NCBI GenBank assembly: GCA_037444845.1
Contig: JBBILQ010000016.1
Coordinates: 1 to 42,391 of the forward strand
Direction: 5' to 3'
Length of the DNA stretch: 42,391 nucleotides
Origin: JARYMI01 sp037444845
GTDB lineage: Bacteria > Acidobacteriota > Aminicenantia > Aminicenantales > UBA8522
Under the pieces are notes generated by a model. The model worked only from the letters and a program-made list of their open reading frames with translations, made no database searches and had not been told where the DNA came from. The translations under genes and the position numbers were made by a program. This document shows, one piece after another, positions 8,164 to 16,453 of this stretch (positions within the stretch are counted from its first letter, which is position 1; every line of letters begins with the position of its first letter).

Positions 8164-11004
8164 ATGAATAAACGGGTTTATCTAACCATCGCCATCCTCG
8201 CCGTGCTGGTAGCGCTCGGCGGAATAAACATCTACAAGAAAATAGTCTGGACAGAGCCCACTGACGGGGTCACCTGGAAAATGAAAGATGGCCGGATCAC
8301 GGCCATCAGCGTCGAGCCGAATAGCCCCGGCTACCTGGCGGGTATCAAAAAGGGAGACATCCTCTATTCCATCAACGACATCCCCATCCAGAGCCAGGTC
8401 GATATTGCGAGGAGCCACTGGGTCGCCGAGGCCACGGCGCAAAAACTCAAATACCAGATTGCCCGGGCTGGAGAGCTTCTCCACCCCTCTCTTTTCATCG
8501 CCCAGAAAAAAACTCGCCTTGTTTATTTTTATCTTGCCCTGATCGGTCTGACCACTCTGGCCATCGGCGTCGTCGTCTTCTTCAGCTCTAAGAAAACGCT
8601 GTCCATGCCCTATATTTATTTCTACTTGCTCTGCCTGATTCTCTATTCCTTTTACACGTTCTCACCGACGGGGAAAATGGACGTGTTGGACAGTTTTTTC
8701 TACTGGCTGGATGAAATCGCTTTTCTTGCCTTCCCCCCTCTGCTCCTCCATTTTTTCCTGATCTTTCCTCAGCGGAAGAGACTGATAAAAAGAAACCCCA
8801 GGTTGATCGTTTTTCTCTATGCGCCCGCTCTTGTCCTCGGGCTCGTCACCCTGACGCTCCATCTGCCGTTGTTCACCAGCCAGAGCGACTCTCTCATCCT
8901 CTCCCTCTACACCCTCCTGGAAAGACTGGAAATCCTTCATTTCTCCCTGTTCACTCTGATCACTCTCATGACGATCTACCACAGCTTAACCCGGCCGCCG
9001 AGCCTGATCGCGAAAAAACAGCTTCGCTGGATTTTCACCGGGCTCGGAATCGGGATGGTCCCCTTCACCGCTTTCTATGCTCTCCCTTATTTTCTCGGAC
9101 TGATTCCTCCCAGGTTCGGAGAATTGACGCTTCTTCTCCAGGCCCTGATTCCTCTGACTTTTGCCTATTCCGTTTCTAGATACAAGCTGATGGATTTTGA
9201 AGTCCTCCTTAAGAAGGCGGCGACCCTTATTTTTTCTTATTTCGCGCTCGCTTCTCTCTACGTCATCCTGAGTTCCCAAACGCAAGTTTTTTCCGAAGAC
9301 AAGCTGAACGTCCTCGTCCTTGGTATCTTGGCCATGATCTTAGGGGCAACGTTGTTCACGCCGTTGAAAAAGCTGTTTTCCGCCCTATTAGACAGATTCT
9401 TTTACAGGCGAAGTTACACATACCGGAAGACGCTGCTCGTCATCAGCCGGGAACTCAGCCGTGAAAGAAACCTGGAAAGGCTCTCTCATTCCCTGCTCGA
9501 CTTGATTGCAAACGCCCTCTCCCTTAAAAACCTGGCCCTCCTCCTTCCGGCCGAGGAGGAGAGCCGAACCTTTTATGTCATCAGCTCAAAAGGTGATTCC
9601 TTCGGCCTCCCGCCGCAGATCGCTTTTGATCCGTCTTTCTTCCAGAGCTTGAAAGAAAACGACACCATCTCTTTTTATTCCCTTTCAGAACGCCGGGAAA
9701 TTCCCCGGCCACAGAATTCTCCCGCCCTGAATTTTTTCCATTATCTCCCCCTGAAAGTCGAGGAGAAGCTCATCGGCTGTCTGGCCATGGGAAAAAAAGT
9801 GGATAACTCTTTCCTCAACAGCGAAGATTGGGAACTGCTGACGACGATCTCATCACCCGTGGCCCTGGCTCTTGAAAACGCCGCCCTCTACAACCAAGCG
9901 AGCGTCAGGACCATGGAGCTGGAGAGGCTCAAAGATTACAGCGAGAACATCATCGAAAGCTTGACTGTCGGAGTGGCTGTCCTTGACCAGAAAGGAGAGA
10001 TCATCGGCTGGAACCGCGTCCTCGAGGGAATTTTTTCGAGAACAAAACAGCAGGTCCTCGGCCAGAGGTTGCAGGACATCCTCGGGCCAAAAAACACACT
10101 CTCTCTGTTTCCTCCCGACACCCATCAAGATTTCCGCCTGCTGAGCGAGATCACTTTGGAGATGCCGGGAGGAGGAAGCAAAATTTTTGACATCGCCAAG
10201 ACTCCTCTCCTGGACAACAAGATGATGCCTTACGGAACGATTATCGTCTTCGAAGACATCACCGAGAAAATTCATCTCCAGCAACAGCTGGTGACCTCGG
10301 AAAAGCTGGCCTCCATCGGGCTGCTTTCCGCCGGCGTGGCCCATGAGATCAACACGCCGCTGACCGGAATCTCCAGTTACATCCAGATGCTCCAGAAAAA
10401 GCTCGGCGACTCTCATTACACCCAGATCCTGGAAAAAATCGAGGTCCAGACCGAACGGGTTTCTAAGATCGTCAAGAATCTCCTGAGTTTCGCTCGGAAT
10501 CCTTCGGGCACAGCGTTCCACAGGGTCAACGTCATCGCCGGGCTGCAGGAGATTATCTCGCTCATCGACTACAAACTGAAGGCGTTGAATATCAAACTGG
10601 AGCTCGACCTCCAGCCGGTCAAGCTTGTCTGGGGCCAGGGCGAGAGGCTGCAGCAGGTTTTTATCAACATCATCCTCAACGCCATCGACGCCATGACGCA
10701 TGGGGGAACGCTCAGAATCGAGACCTCCGAGACTGCGAGCGAGGTCATGATCAAAATTGCCGACACCGGCACCGGGATCAAGAAACAACACCTGCCTCAT
10801 ATCTTTGACCCGTTCTTCACCACCAAAGGGATAGGAAAAGGAACGGGCCTGGGCCTTTCCATAAGCTATGCCATCATCAAAGAGCACGAAGGCCGCATCA
10901 CGGTGGAAAGCGAGGTTGGCAAAGGCTCTTGTTTTGCCATCGTCATTCCTGTCAACCTGGACCTTAAAAAAACGGGACTGAAAACGACATCTGTTAGGCA
11001 TTAG
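8164..11004 (+). CDS. Membrane sensor histidine kinase with PDZ, multi-TM, GAF and PAS domains
   Basis: Two-component sensor of 946 residues from the ATG at 8164 (a TTG at 8149 would add five). The order is: TM helix (about 3-23); extracytoplasmic PDZ domain (about 30-108, with VEPNSPGYLAGIKKGDIL); a block of about eight membrane helices (115-400); GAF (about 435-575); PAS (about 595-700); HisKA with the phosphorylated His in VAHEINTPL (about H727); and HATPase_c with N box NIILNAIDAM, G1 DTGTG, F box DPFFTTK and G2 GKGTGLGL. All catalytic motifs are intact. The PDZ plus multi-TM front end resembles ComP of Bacillus in layout. It lies 2 bp upstream of an NtrC-type regulator, its evident partner. 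Confidence 0.92.
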   Translation: MNKRVYLTIAILAVLVALGGINIYKKIVWTEPTDGVTWKMKDGRITAISVEPNSPGYLAGIKKGDILYSINDIPIQSQVDIARSHWVAEATAQKLKYQIARAGELLHPSLFIAQKKTRLVYFYLALIGLTTLAIGVVVFFSSKKTLSMPYIYFYLLCLILYSFYTFSPTGKMDVLDSFFYWLDEIAFLAFPPLLLHFFLIFPQRKRLIKRNPRLIVFLYAPALVLGLVTLTLHLPLFTSQSDSLILSLYTLLERLEILHFSLFTLITLMTIYHSLTRPPSLIAKKQLRWIFTGLGIGMVPFTAFYALPYFLGLIPPRFGELTLLLQALIPLTFAYSVSRYKLMDFEVLLKKAATLIFSYFALASLYVILSSQTQVFSEDKLNVLVLGILAMILGATLFTPLKKLFSALLDRFFYRRSYTYRKTLLVISRELSRERNLERLSHSLLDLIANALSLKNLALLLPAEEESRTFYVISSKGDSFGLPPQIAFDPSFFQSLKENDTISFYSLSERREIPRPQNSPALNFFHYLPLKVEEKLIGCLAMGKKVDNSFLNSEDWELLTTISSPVALALENAALYNQASVRTMELERLKDYSENIIESLTVGVAVLDQKGEIIGWNRVLEGIFSRTKQQVLGQRLQDILGPKNTLSLFPPDTHQDFRLLSEITLEMPGGGSKIFDIAKTPLLDNKMMPYGTIIVFEDITEKIHLQQQLVTSEKLASIGLLSAGVAHEINTPLTGISSYIQMLQKKLGDSHYTQILEKIEVQTERVSKIVKNLLSFARNPSGTAFHRVNVIAGLQEIISLIDYKLKALNIKLELDLQPVKLVWGQGERLQQVFINIILNAIDAMTHGGTLRIETSETASEVMIKIADTGTGIKKQHLPHIFDPFFTTKGIGKGTGLGLSISYAIIKEHEGRITVESEVGKGSCFAIVIPVNLDLKKTGLKTTSVRH

Positions 11005-11006
11005 CC

Positions 11007-12395
11007 ATGGCTGAGAGAGGAATAATCCACGTTATCGACGACGAACCCATCATCCATGAGGTCTTGAGCCAGCTCCTGACCTCTGAAGGCTACGAAGTGG
11101 AATTGTCCTCCTCGGGCGAGGAGGCTTTAGAAAAACATTCATCTCAGGCCTATGACCTCATCCTCCTTGACCTGCTGATGCCGGGCCTGAACGGGATTGA
11201 TGTCCTCAAGGGCGTCAAAAAGATCGACCCCCAGGCCGTGATCATCATCATCACAGCCTACGCCTCGGTCGAATCGGCCATCACAGCCATGAAAATGGGG
11301 GCCTACGACTACATCCAGAAGCCCTTCAAACATGATGAGCTTCTCCTCACCATCAACAGGGCCCTGGAGCACAAGAGTCTTCAGGAAGAGAACATCCGCC
11401 TGAAAGATGAGCTCTCAAGAAAATTCGGGTTCGATAACATCATCGGCCGAAGCAAACCGATGCTCAAAATCTTCGACCTGATCAAGGCCACGGCGCCGAC
11501 CAGGAGCACGATCTTGATCCAGGGAGAAAGCGGAACTGGCAAGGAACTCGTCGCCAGGGCCATCCACCAAAGCAGCGACCGGCGGAATTTCGCCTTCATC
11601 ATCGTCAACAGCGGCTCCCTCCCTCCCGACCTCTTGGAGAGCCATCTCTTCGGCCATGTCAAAGGAGCCTTCACGGGCGCCGTCAGCCAGAAGAAGGGGC
11701 TTTTTGAGGCGGCTGACAGGGGGAGCATCTTTTTCGATGAGATCTCCACGCTCAACCCTGAAACTCAGGCCAAGCTGCTTCGAGTCATGCAGGATAAGGA
11801 GTTCATGAGGCTGGGCGGGACAGAGACCATCCGGGTGGACACCCGCATCATCGCCGCCACGAACACCGACCTGGAAGAGCTCATCGCCAGAAAAAGTTTT
11901 CGCCAGGACCTTTTCTACCGCCTGAACGTCATCAAAATCGAACTGCCCCCCCTCCGGGAGAGGAAGGAAGACATCTCCCTGTTGGTCAAGCATTTCGTCG
12001 ATATCTACAGCCGGGAGAACAACAAGGAGATCGAGGGGGTAACCAAGGACGTCATGGAAATCCTCGAAGGCCACGACTGGCCGGGAAACGTCCGTGAGCT
12101 CGAGAACCTTATCGAGCGAGCCGTTGTCCTGACGAAATCGAGCACGATCAACCGCAACAGCCTGCCGCCTCTTTTTTCCTCCAACAGGCCCGGGACGGAT
12201 AAGCTGAACGAAAATCCAGATGCCGACCTGACCTTCAAAGAGCAGACCCAACTGTTCCAGAGAGAAACGATTCTCAAAGCCCTCAGAAAAGCCCGAGGGG
12301 TCCAGAAAAGAGCAGCCCGTTCTTTAGGCCTAAAAGCGACAACTCTCAATGAAATGATCAAACGGCTGAACATCGACTCGGACACTTTAAGCTAA
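11007..12395 (+). CDS. NtrC-family sigma-54-dependent response regulator
   Basis: DNA-binding response regulator and sigma-54 activator, 462 residues. The receiver domain (1-120) has the acidic pocket D11/D12, phosphoacceptor D55 (ILLDLLMPG) and K105. The AAA+ domain (about 143-375) has Walker A GESGTGKE (173-180), an intact GAFTGA loop (220-225) that contacts sigma-54, and Walker B SIFFDEIS (240-247). A Fis-type helix-turn-helix ends the protein (about 425-460, RAARSLGLKATTLNEMIKRL). It is co-transcribed with the preceding kinase. Divergence from the pilus operon invites comparison with PilS/PilR, but no sigma-54 -24/-12 element was found in this window, so the target is unknown. Confidence 0.95.
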   Translation: MAERGIIHVIDDEPIIHEVLSQLLTSEGYEVELSSSGEEALEKHSSQAYDLILLDLLMPGLNGIDVLKGVKKIDPQAVIIIITAYASVESAITAMKMGAYDYIQKPFKHDELLLTINRALEHKSLQEENIRLKDELSRKFGFDNIIGRSKPMLKIFDLIKATAPTRSTILIQGESGTGKELVARAIHQSSDRRNFAFIIVNSGSLPPDLLESHLFGHVKGAFTGAVSQKKGLFEAADRGSIFFDEISTLNPETQAKLLRVMQDKEFMRLGGTETIRVDTRIIAATNTDLEELIARKSFRQDLFYRLNVIKIELPPLRERKEDISLLVKHFVDIYSRENNKEIEGVTKDVMEILEGHDWPGNVRELENLIERAVVLTKSSTINRNSLPPLFSSNRPGTDKLNENPDADLTFKEQTQLFQRETILKALRKARGVQKRAARSLGLKATTLNEMIKRLNIDSDTLS

Positions 12396-12430
12396 CCCGA
12401 AAAAGAGGGAATCGGGCTTCAGTAAGCGCC

Positions 12431-15070
12431 TCAGCCCCGGTGGACAGTGATTTTGCCGGGCACAGCCCGATCCGGGTTGACGACAACCCTCGTCGCCTTG
12501 TTTTGAAGCGGAAACTCGAATTCCTGGCTTTTTTCATCGATGACGAGCTTTTCGCGGCGACGCCCTCCGCCGCCCTTTTCTTGCCATTCAACCCAGAGAG
12601 GGTAGGCAAAAACGTGTCCGGCCTGTTCCACTCTGAGTCTGAGGAAGAGGCCGCTTTGCTTATTGACCGTTTCATAGCTGACCCGGCTTTCGGGCAGAAC
12701 ATGAGAATTGAACCAGAGAGAAAAAAATTGGTCGAGGTCTCGTCCGGAAACTCTTTCCATGACCTGCCGAAACTGTCCCGTGCTGGCCGCTGAATACTTA
12801 TGGGTAGCGACGAACTCTCTCAGGCCGGCAAAAAACACGTCTTCCCCTAAAAGATCAAGAAGCATGTTCATGGCCAGCGCGCTCTTGTTGTAAATAATCG
12901 CCTGGTAGGCCTGGAAATCGAGAAAGCTGAGGCGGGAGCCGAGCGTGATCGGTCCGAATGCGGACTTCTTCTCAATCCACTTGGAAAACCTTTTTAAAAT
13001 GTTAGAGAAAGCCCTGTGATTATGTTTTGACCGGATATAGAGGATAGAGGCGAACTGAGCGAGCCCCTCGCTCAGCCACTGATCCCGGTAGCGGGCCCAC
13101 GTCACGCCCTGTCCCCACCATTGATGGGCGATTTCATGAGCCAGAAAATACTCCTTCCACTCCGTCAGGTCGACCGGACTGTTCGGGTCATAAACAAGGT
13201 TCGCGGCCGATTCCCGCTTCGAGGCCCGTGAAATATTGTTGAGGACAATAAAGGAGGCCGGGCTGTGACCCCCGCCGCTCATCCACAGCCTCTGGACGAT
13301 AGAGAGCGTTTCAAAGGGAAAAGGGCCAAATCGGCTCTCGTAAAACTCCAGAATCTTGCCCGCCTCTTCCAGGAGGTTCTTTTTCGGGAACCGCAAATCA
13401 GATGAAACATAAGAAAACAAAGGCAGAGAATCTGTGTTCTGCTGAACAAGGGTTAGCTTGCCGACCAGAAACGTCAGATATTTGACCGGAGTCTTCGTCA
13501 CGAAGACTGAGTAGGTGCTTCCTATTTTTTCGATTTCTGTCACGCTCTGCATCCCGTTTAACTTGCCTTGTTCCTGGAGAAGCCCGTTAGACAGGCAGTT
13601 GTATTCGGGGGGAACGATGATTTTTAACCGGGCTGTAAAATAGTCCTCGTCAGGCGGACAAGGGTACCAGCGGGAGGAGTGGCTGAGAAGATAGGTGTCA
13701 TATGGAGGAGGAACGAGAATAACGGTGTCATTGAACTGTGAAGAAGCGAGCGTGTCAGTCAGTTGAGGGGGCGGTTCCAGGATGCCCCGATAATACACTT
13801 CGACCGCCACGTTCTCATCCTTATCGACGGGCTCAATAAAATACACATAGAGCATTTCGCCGATCTTATCCCTGGTGAAAAAAAGCTCTCTCTTTTTCTC
13901 ATCCGATACGCGGAGGACTTCCAACCCGGGATGAAACCTGAACTTGACCGAGTCGAGCGGCCCGAGGCGAGTTGTCATATCGATCCTGGCCCTGGCCGAG
14001 AGGCGATAATTTTTCGGCTCGTAACTCAGTTCGATGTCATAGCTTTCCACATCATACTTCTGACCGAAGGTAATGACCATCCGTTTTTTCGCCTTCTCGG
14101 AAGACGGGGAGTACATGTTGAGGAAGCGCTCTCGCGAGCGGTCGTAGAGCGTTATCTCTTCCTCGGCGAACGCGGAATAGACGTACGCAAGCTCGCCGGC
14201 TTTTCTGGCGCGCATCTCGAAGACAGCCTCGTCCCCCTGGGGCAGGAAGGAAAGAGGCTCTGCACTCAGGGAGCTCTTCACTGTAAAATAATTGAGATGA
14301 TGCTTTCTGAACAGGAAAGAGGCCTTGTTCCTGTCCATCTCGGAGATGGGCGTATCCTTGTCTTTTTCTTTCTTTATGATCTTGATATTCCGGTCGAAAA
14401 AGGACGGCGAGAAACGGAGGAAGGCGTATTCGACCTTGTCCACCAGCCTCCGGCTCTTGAAAACGAGATCGAGCTGATGCTGCTCGTTTTCATCTGAAGG
14501 GCTGAAGTTAATCTGCCCGTCTCCGACGACCAGAAGAGCTGTTTCCAGGCCAGGGATATTGTCATAAAAGATGAGAGCGTCTTTAAAAGACAGGCTCACA
14601 TCGACATGGCTGATCTCGACCAGAGCGGCCCGCTCGGCACGCTCGGCTGGAAGAGCGATCTTAAAAAGCTGGCTGAGGTTCCCCCGGACGCTTTTCTCTG
14701 CGATCTTCCATCGCCCTTCGACCTGATTCAGCTTCAGCTGCCATATCTCGATACGCGCAGAATAAGGGTTTTGAATGATGACTTGAAGAAAGACCTGGGG
14801 GTCATCGTGCGCGATGCTCCCTTGGTTCGCCCATCGAAACGTCACGGATTCCATCTTCATCGTGTCGAAATAGAGGGCAAGGGCTTCCTTCTCGTCTTCC
14901 TGCAGACCGGAGTTGAAGGCGTTAAGGTAAGAGGCAAAGTCTTTGATTTGAAGGGAGGTTTCCAGGTTGTGTATGAAATCCTGGATGCTCTGGCCCTGAG
15001 CGGCTATGGCTAAAGATGCGCTGATAACGAGAACCCAGATCGACACCCAGCTGACAATTTTCGTTTTCAC
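12431..15070 (-). CDS. Exported M1-like gluzincin metallopeptidase
   Basis: Predicted periplasmic zinc peptidase of 879 residues with an N-terminal signal peptide (about 1-24, ending near IAAQG). A long N-terminal half of unclear fold precedes an M1-type beta-saddle and catalytic domain (about 330-800). The gluzincin motif is complete: HEIAH at 645-649 and the third ligand E668 (HEXXH-X18-E), with a family-like Tyr in YNKSA (Y727). The GAMEN exopeptidase motif expected before HEXXH is absent; the corresponding region reads MSGGGHSPASF. It may therefore be an endopeptidase or have unusual specificity rather than be a true aminopeptidase. The start is GTG, and a TATAAT box 7 bp upstream implies a leaderless mRNA. 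Confidence 0.88.
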   Translation of the reverse strand: MKTKIVSWVSIWVLVISASLAIAAQGQSIQDFIHNLETSLQIKDFASYLNAFNSGLQEDEKEALALYFDTMKMESVTFRWANQGSIAHDDPQVFLQVIIQNPYSARIEIWQLKLNQVEGRWKIAEKSVRGNLSQLFKIALPAERAERAALVEISHVDVSLSFKDALIFYDNIPGLETALLVVGDGQINFSPSDENEQHQLDLVFKSRRLVDKVEYAFLRFSPSFFDRNIKIIKKEKDKDTPISEMDRNKASFLFRKHHLNYFTVKSSLSAEPLSFLPQGDEAVFEMRARKAGELAYVYSAFAEEEITLYDRSRERFLNMYSPSSEKAKKRMVITFGQKYDVESYDIELSYEPKNYRLSARARIDMTTRLGPLDSVKFRFHPGLEVLRVSDEKKRELFFTRDKIGEMLYVYFIEPVDKDENVAVEVYYRGILEPPPQLTDTLASSQFNDTVILVPPPYDTYLLSHSSRWYPCPPDEDYFTARLKIIVPPEYNCLSNGLLQEQGKLNGMQSVTEIEKIGSTYSVFVTKTPVKYLTFLVGKLTLVQQNTDSLPLFSYVSSDLRFPKKNLLEEAGKILEFYESRFGPFPFETLSIVQRLWMSGGGHSPASFIVLNNISRASKRESAANLVYDPNSPVDLTEWKEYFLAHEIAHQWWGQGVTWARYRDQWLSEGLAQFASILYIRSKHNHRAFSNILKRFSKWIEKKSAFGPITLGSRLSFLDFQAYQAIIYNKSALAMNMLLDLLGEDVFFAGLREFVATHKYSAASTGQFRQVMERVSGRDLDQFFSLWFNSHVLPESRVSYETVNKQSGLFLRLRVEQAGHVFAYPLWVEWQEKGGGGRRREKLVIDEKSQEFEFPLQNKATRVVVNPDRAVPGKITVHRG

Positions 15071-15076
15071 TTACTT

Positions 15077-15082
15077 ATTATA
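15077..15082 (-). promoter_or_regulatory. -10 box immediately upstream of the M1-like peptidase
   Basis: A perfect TATAAT on the minus strand (15082-15077) ends 7 bp before the GTG start at 15070. The -35 region is poor. The predicted transcription start falls on or within one or two bases of the start codon, and no Shine-Dalgarno is visible. Confidence 0.45.
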
Positions 15083-15250
15083 CCTTAAAGATGCCGATTG
15101 CAGAAACCCCTCCTTTTTCCGGAAGAGGCAACTGGCTTGACCGGCCCTCATATCGATGGATAGAGAAGCATTTTTCGTGCCAGACAAACAGGGCTCAGGT
15201 TTTGTTTTGCCCCCCATGATCAAGAAAAGATGCACGACCTCACAAATCTT

Positions 15251-15276
15251 TTTTACGAACCGTAAAATAATTTTAC
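15251..15276. repeat. Overlapping inverted repeats (TTTTACG / CGTAAAAT / ATTTTAC)
   Basis: Between speD and the M1 peptidase gene, TTTTACG (15251-15257), AAC, CGTAAAA (15261-15267) form a perfect 7-bp inverted repeat. GTAAAAT (15262-15268), A, ATTTTAC (15270-15276) form a second perfect one that shares the middle arm. The hairpins are AT-rich and mutually exclusive, with no following U-tract on the speD strand, so an operator is as likely as a terminator. Confidence 0.5.
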
Positions 15277-15292
15277 AGCCGTTTGCCCTGCG

Positions 15293-15736
15293 CTAAGTCT
15301 GATTCCTCTTAGCTGATCCCTTCTCGAAGTCCTCTTCCCAGGTGACAAAGCTGTGGTAGTAAATGGAATCTCCCTCGTCGATGCCTCGGGTAATTTCCGT
15401 TATGTGGGACGTTGACGATCCAAACGCTTCCACGGCAAAGACGACGGCCTTCTCCGGGTCGACGTGCTTGCCGCAGGTGTAGATATCCAGCGCAACATAG
15501 CCGTACTCTGGCCAGGTGTGGGTGGAGATGTGGGATTCGGAAATGACAACGACACCGCTGACTCCATGAGGAGGGAACCGGCTGAAAGAAATTGACCAAA
15601 CCTGGGCGCCGGCCACCTCTGCAGCCTTGACAAGAATCTGCTGGACTTTCTCGACGCTGCCGATGATCTTGGGGTCGCAGCCGGATGCTTCAACGATATA
15701 ATGATGGCCGATCGTTTCGTGCGTTTCCCTATCCAT
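15293..15736 (-). CDS. speD: S-adenosylmethionine decarboxylase proenzyme (class 1b)
   Basis: Makes decarboxylated AdoMet, the aminopropyl donor for spermidine synthesis. The 147-residue proenzyme carries the self-cleavage site ISESHISTHTWPE: chain cleavage between E67 and S68 converts S68 to the pyruvoyl cofactor, with H73 and C88 (IYTCGKH) as the usual processing and catalytic residues. Length and motif match the short SpeH-type enzymes of Thermotoga, Bacillus and archaea, not the long E. coli form. A good Shine-Dalgarno (GGAGGAGAGG) precedes the ATG. No spermidine synthase gene is in the window. The C-terminus is about 20 residues longer than the minimal enzyme. Confidence 0.95.
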   Translation of the reverse strand: MDRETHETIGHHYIVEASGCDPKIIGSVEKVQQILVKAAEVAGAQVWSISFSRFPPHGVSGVVVISESHISTHTWPEYGYVALDIYTCGKHVDPEKAVVFAVEAFGSSTSHITEITRGIDEGDSIYYHSFVTWEEDFEKGSAKRNQT

Positions 15737-15760
15737 GTTCCTCTCCTCCTCGAAAGCTAT

Positions 15761-15789
15761 ACCTTAGGTGATATTCCTCTTCCTGTCAA
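15761..15789 (-). promoter_or_regulatory. Probable speD promoter
   Basis: On the minus strand TTGACA (15789-15784) and TAAGGT (15766-15761) are spaced by 17 bp, placing the start near 15754 with a leader of about 18 nt containing the speD ribosome-binding site. The -10 match is weak. speD lies 71 bp downstream of the Lrp-type gene and could also be read through. Confidence 0.4.
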
Positions 15790-15807
15790 GGATACTCTCG
15801 CTTCGCC

Positions 15808-16251
15808 TCAAATGAGGACCCGTTTTTCTTCCTTGACCACGTTCAAGACGATGTGCGTGACGGTCCTGTCGACATAAGGAAGGGAGAGAATGCCCTTGAT
15901 GAAATTGTTGAGGTCATCGCGGCCTCTGAACCGGCCGATAGCGAGCGAGTCCCATTCTCCGGTGATATCGTAAACGGCCGTGACCCGGCGGTCCAGGGAA
16001 ATTTTTTCCTGGGTCTCGAGCAATTTCCCCTTGGAGATGCGCAGGGCGATGATGGCGATCAAATCGAACCCAAAATGCTCAGCGCTGACAAGCGGGATGT
16101 ATCCTTTGATGACGCCCGCGGTTTCCAATTTCTTCACCTTGTTGATAACGGCGGTAGCCGATGTTCCCACGTCCTTGGCGATTTCCCGCAGGCTTTTGCG
16201 GGCGTTTTGATTCATGGCCCGGATGATTTTTTCTTCGAGTTCATCGATCAT
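15808..16251 (-). CDS. Lrp/AsnC-family transcriptional regulator
   Basis: Feast/famine-type DNA-binding regulator, 147 residues. An N-terminal winged helix-turn-helix (about 1-60, with SLREIAKDVGTSATAVINKV) is followed by a RAM/AsnC ligand-binding domain (about 65-140) that normally binds an amino acid and sets the oligomeric state. A clean GGGAGG Shine-Dalgarno precedes the ATG. It is divergent from glnA across a 202-bp AT-rich spacer that carries repeated TTGAAA-type motifs, so autoregulation and control of glnA are a reasonable inference. The effector cannot be read from the sequence. Confidence 0.93.
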   Translation of the reverse strand: MIDELEEKIIRAMNQNARKSLREIAKDVGTSATAVINKVKKLETAGVIKGYIPLVSAEHFGFDLIAIIALRISKGKLLETQEKISLDRRVTAVYDITGEWDSLAIGRFRGRDDLNNFIKGILSLPYVDRTVTHIVLNVVKEEKRVLI

Positions 16252-16271
16252 GATGCCTCCCGATAATTGAC

Positions 16272-16339
16272 TTGAAATAATTATAATTAATAGTCATTTG
16301 AAAATAATTTTAATAAATTACTTGACAATTGAAATTAAA
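16272..16339 (+). repeat. Three AT-rich direct repeats in the lrp-glnA spacer
   Basis: TTGAAATAATT-like units begin at 16272 (TTGAAATAATTATAATTAA), 16298 (TTGAAAATAATTTTAATAAA) and 16329 (TTGAAATTAAATATG). Spacing is 26 and 31 bp. They overlap the divergent promoters and are candidate Lrp-type operator sites. Confidence 0.4.
16280..16285 (-). promoter_or_regulatory. Candidate -10 box of the Lrp-type gene
   Basis: TATAAT on the minus strand (16285-16280) lies 28 bp upstream of the ATG at 16251. No good -35 hexamer lies 16-18 bp further up, so an activator or a different site is possible. Confidence 0.3.
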
Positions 16340-16350
16340 TATGTTAGAAA
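16322..16350 (+). promoter_or_regulatory. Probable glnA promoter
   Basis: TTGACA (16322-16327), 17-bp spacer, TAGAAA (16345-16350). The expected start is near 16357, giving glnA a leader of about 97 nt. That leader contains a hairpin ATCATC-TTA-GATGAT (16396-16410) enclosed by TGACC/GGTCA (16391-16395 with 16422-16426). Confidence 0.45.
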
Positions 16351-16453
16351 TAAACGCAAATGTTAATGTCTTTGCTATCACGGCCCGGCCTGACCATCAT
16401 CTTAGATGATTGCCCGGCTGCGGTCAACAGAATTTGAATAAAAGGAGGATTGG

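Noticed and set aside
9853..11001. 382-codon minus-strand ORF opposite the histidine kinase
   Set aside because: Antisense to the HisKA/HATPase region, no independent support.
12396..12430. Terminator between the NtrC-type and M1 peptidase genes
   Set aside because: CCCGA/TCGGG gives only a 5-bp stem with a long loop and no U-tract.
16351..16453. Glutamine riboswitch in the glnA leader
   Set aside because: A hairpin is present but the conserved riboswitch core, as far as I remember it, is not.
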